DNA from: Anaerolineales bacterium
GTDB lineage: Bacteria > Chloroflexota > Anaerolineae > 4572-78 > J111
Direction: 5' to 3'
Assembly (NCBI GenBank): GCA_020634855.1
Contig: JACKAU010000013.1
Coordinates: forward strand, 62,001-126,000
Length of the DNA stretch: 64,000 nucleotides
Shown here: positions 61,352 to 64,000 of the stretch, one piece after another
Numbering within the stretch: position 1 is the first letter of the stretch
Layout: each line of letters starts with the position of its first letter
Made by a program: the position numbers and the translations under genes
Notes under the pieces: generated by a model
What the model was told of the DNA's origin: nothing
Seen by the model: the letters and a program-made list of their open reading frames with translations, nothing else
Databases searched by the model: none

Positions 61352-64000
61352 ATGACACGTCGCTGGCTGTTGTGGTTGCTGCTTATTGGCTTTGCCTGGC
61401 TAACCGTCGCCCGATTCACCGAAATCAAAAATCTGGCCGACACACTGGCTCAGGGTCAATGGCAGTGGATTTTAGCCGCTGTGCTGCTGCAAATTCTGTA
61501 CTACCTCTTATATACGGCGGTGTACCAATCGGCTTTTGTGACGGTCGATGTCCGCAGCCGGGTGCGAGACCTGCTGCCCGTCACCTTTGCTTCAATTTTT
61601 GTTAACGTGGTGGCGCCCAGTGGCGGAGCCAGCGGCACGGCGCTCTTTGTGGATGACGCGGCCCGGCGCGGGCAGTCGGCAGCCCGGGCCGCGGTCGGCA
61701 CTATTTTGGTGCTCATCGCCGATTTTAGCGCCTTTACCTTGATTTTGCTGGTTGGTCTGACCGTTCTCTTTCTTGACCACAACCTGACCTTTTACGAGGT
61801 GGCGGCCTCCCTTATTCTAATGGCCTCCACGGTGAGTCTGACCGGCACGCTGCTGCTGGGGCTGTGGCATCCGGAACGATTGCGCCAACTTTTAAGCCAC
61901 ATCCAACGGGTGGTCAATCGAGCCGGCAGTTGGTTCCGACGCCCCTCGCTGCTCAACCGCGACTGGAGCGATAAAAACGCAGCCGAATTTACCGAAGCGG
62001 CTCAGGCTATGGCGACTCGGCCCGTACACTTGGCCCGCACCCTGGCCGTGGCTTTGGCCGCTCAACTGGTTAATTTAGCCAGCTTGTACGTGCTCTTTTT
62101 AGCCTTTCAATATCCCATCACCTTTGGCCCGCTGGTCGCCGGCTACTCGATGGCCATTTTGTTCCTGATCGTCTCGCCGACGCCGATGGGGGTGGGCGTG
62201 GTGGAAGGCGTTACTCCGTTGGTGCTCATCTCGCTGGGCGTACCGGCGGCGATAGCCACGGTGGTGGTACTGGCCTTTCGCGGCCTTAGCTTCTGGCTGC
62301 CGATGTTCATCGGCTTTATCCTGTTACAGCGGCTCAAAAGCTTTAGCCCCGCCGAACAAGTTCAAGCCCGCAGTTGGAATGTGCGGGTGGTGGCTATTTT
62401 AACGGCGATAATGGGCGTCATCAATATTTTATCGGCCGTTACGCCATCCCTGGCCACTCGAATGGCGATGATCACCCATTATTCACCACTGTTGGTGGTT
62501 CGGGGCAGCCACCTGACGGCGGCGCTGGCCGGGTTTGCGCTGTTAGTGCTGGCAGTTGGCCTGTGGCGGCACAAACATACGGCCTGGCTGCTAACTCTGG
62601 TCGTGCTGGTAATTTCCGTCATTAGCCATCTGCTTAAAGGGTTGGATTTTGAAGAAGCGATTTTAGCCGCCGGGTTAGCGATCTGGCTCTTTGCCCTGGG
62701 TTCCCACTTTCAAGCCCTGTCCGACACCCCTTCCATCCGCAAGGGGGCGCGGCTGCTGGCGGCGGCGCTGGCTTTTACTCTGATTTACGGTACAATTGGC
62801 TTCTATATGCTCGATCGCCACTTTAGCGTCAACTTTGATTTTGGCTCAGCGCTACAGCAGACGATTGTGATGTTTACCGAATTTTACGATCCCGGCCTAC
62901 AGCCGGTGACCGGTTTCGGGCGATACTTTGCCGCCTCGATTTATATTGTCGGGGCAGTCACGCTGGGTTATGCCCTGTTTGTAGTTATTCGACCAGTGGT
63001 CCGGCCGCAAGGCGCCAGTTCGCAGGAACGAAGCCGGGCTGAGGCCATCGTACAGGCGTATGGCCACTCGGCGCTGGCGCGGATGGCCTTGTTTGAGGAC
63101 AAATCCTATTGGTTCAGTCCCGGCGGGTCGGTGGTGGCTTTTGCGGCCAAGGGCCGGGCGGCCGTAACGCTGGGCGATCCGATTGGCCCGCCGAAGGACG
63201 CGGTCGCGGCCATCGCCGGGTTCAAAGCCTACTGCGCCCGCCACGACTGGCAGACGGCCTTTTTCCAAACCCTGCCCGATTATTTAAACCATTACCGGGC
63301 CGCCGGCTTCGATTTCGTCCAAATCGGCAATGAGGGCGTGATCGACCTGGCCGACTACACCATTAGCGGCAAGCGCAACAAAAGCTTACGCTCGAACTAC
63401 AACCGTTTTATCAAAAGCGGTTATCGGGCCGAAGTCCATCTCCCCCCTCTACCCACCGAACTACTAGAAGAGCTACGCGAGGTCAGCGATGAATGGTTAA
63501 CGATGATGCACGGGCGCGAAAAACGCTTTTCGCTGGGCTGGTTTGATGATGACTACATCCGCAGTGGACCGGTTATGGCCATCCATACTCCGGATGACGA
63601 TATCAGCGCCTTTACCAATATGGTGACCGAATACAAACTCAATGAGGTTAGCACCGATTTAATGCGCCGCCGGGCCAAGGTTGAAAGCGGGACGATGGAT
63701 TTTCTGTTCGTCTCCTTCTGCGAGTGGGCCAAAGCGCAGGGTTATGCCAGCTTAAATTTGGGGCTAAGCGCCCTATCCGGCGTCGGCGAACAACCGGACG
63801 ATCCCCAGATCGAACGGGCGCTGCATTATGTTTACGAACACATCAACCAGTTTTATAATTTTAAGGGGCTGCATGAATTCAAGGAGAAGTTTCATCCCCA
63901 CTGGGAGCCTCGCTATTTTGTCTTTGAAAATCCGACCGGACTACTGGCTGCCGCCGTCGTCCTGACGCGGGCCAGTTCCGGCGATGATTTTGTCTGGCAG
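61352..64000 (+). CDS. MprF-like lysyl/aminoacyl-phosphatidylglycerol synthase-flippase, 3' end off window
   Basis: 883 codons present; the gene runs off the right edge. Residues 1-560 are multi-pass membrane (LPG_synthase_TM: SIFVNVVAPSGGASGTALFVDDAARRG; later FLIVSPTPMGVGVVEGVTPLVL). From about 560 a DUF2156/GNAT-type synthase domain follows (GDPIGPPKD; KSLRSNYNRF; FKGLHEFKEKFHPHWEPRY). MprF proteins modify membrane phosphatidylglycerol with an amino acid from tRNA and flip it, lowering surface negative charge. The specific amino acid cannot be told. Starts one base after DUF1003. Confidence 0.92.
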   Translation, partial: MTRRWLLWLLLIGFAWLTVARFTEIKNLADTLAQGQWQWILAAVLLQILYYLLYTAVYQSAFVTVDVRSRVRDLLPVTFASIFVNVVAPSGGASGTALFVDDAARRGQSAARAAVGTILVLIADFSAFTLILLVGLTVLFLDHNLTFYEVAASLILMASTVSLTGTLLLGLWHPERLRQLLSHIQRVVNRAGSWFRRPSLLNRDWSDKNAAEFTEAAQAMATRPVHLARTLAVALAAQLVNLASLYVLFLAFQYPITFGPLVAGYSMAILFLIVSPTPMGVGVVEGVTPLVLISLGVPAAIATVVVLAFRGLSFWLPMFIGFILLQRLKSFSPAEQVQARSWNVRVVAILTAIMGVINILSAVTPSLATRMAMITHYSPLLVVRGSHLTAALAGFALLVLAVGLWRHKHTAWLLTLVVLVISVISHLLKGLDFEEAILAAGLAIWLFALGSHFQALSDTPSIRKGARLLAAALAFTLIYGTIGFYMLDRHFSVNFDFGSALQQTIVMFTEFYDPGLQPVTGFGRYFAASIYIVGAVTLGYALFVVIRPVVRPQGASSQERSRAEAIVQAYGHSALARMALFEDKSYWFSPGGSVVAFAAKGRAAVTLGDPIGPPKDAVAAIAGFKAYCARHDWQTAFFQTLPDYLNHYRAAGFDFVQIGNEGVIDLADYTISGKRNKSLRSNYNRFIKSGYRAEVHLPPLPTELLEELREVSDEWLTMMHGREKRFSLGWFDDDYIRSGPVMAIHTPDDDISAFTNMVTEYKLNEVSTDLMRRRAKVESGTMDFLFVSFCEWAKAQGYASLNLGLSALSGVGEQPDDPQIERALHYVYEHINQFYNFKGLHEFKEKFHPHWEPRYFVFENPTGLLAAAVVLTRASSGDDFVWQ

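Overview
The window looks like chromosomal DNA of a Chloroflexota bacterium, probably Anaerolineae or a relative. This is inferred from gene content: a MalT-like LuxR regulator, a secreted beta-propeller ending in a FVWLPILIR-type tail, cohesin-domain and Flp-pilin surface proteins, a multi-domain CheB/CheR-PAS protein, and many structured intergenic repeats. No rRNA or tRNA gene was recognised. Both ends are cut inside genes: a GH13 amylase at the left and an MprF-like protein at the right.

Layout. 1-6.7 kb: amylase, DUF1697, a structured non-coding stretch with a seven-unit tandem repeat, a CheB-CheR-PAS protein and a DinB-like protein. 6.8-11 kb: a damaged zone with a transposase remnant, an ISAs1-type insertion sequence that truncates an M16 peptidase, and an MgtE gene with an in-frame stop. 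11-16 kb: a minus-strand coxG-coxS-coxL-coxM-like molybdenum hydroxylase operon (form II active-site motif). 16-20 kb: a MalT-like regulator and a hicBA module. 20-26 kb: two tandem paralogous proteins (GH-A-like barrel, Pro-rich linker, Ig-like domain, PGRP-like domain lacking zinc ligands, CWB2-like tail), coupled to a methyltransferase. 26-28.2 kb: a secreted propeller and a higBA module with a broken toxin.

28.4-39 kb is the most unusual part. A hypothetical gene is followed by ten contiguous 42-bp units each carrying a palindrome (or near-palindrome), then a type I restriction-modification locus (hsdM, hsdS, hsdR). Its junctions are filled by 180-200 bp composite inverted repeats with GTAG feet, and a REP-associated tyrosine transposase (RAYT) is embedded among them. 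hsdM carries three single-base frameshifts and the RAYT carries one; hsdS and hsdR are intact.

39-64 kb is mostly housekeeping and envelope functions: a flavin halogenase-like protein, an alpha/beta hydrolase, a DsbB-like protein, a response regulator with TPR, mtnA, divergent sqdX/sqdB sulfolipid genes, sucCD, a cohesin-domain protein, a convergent histidine kinase/response regulator pair, a 48-residue Flp pilin missed by ordinary length cut-offs, a DUF255 protein, a DUF433/DUF5615 toxin-antitoxin pair, a 2-hydroxyacid dehydrogenase, an ABC exporter, DUF1003 and an MprF-like flippase/synthase.

Four other short repeat families recur: a 60-bp GGAGCG/CGCTCC element (one copy supplies the end of sqdB), a ~125-bp TCAGC-rich element, GAATTCATTCG cruciforms and AATTCGTG repeats. 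Gene-breaking lesions are concentrated in mobile, toxin and defence genes, with MgtE and the M16 peptidase as exceptions.
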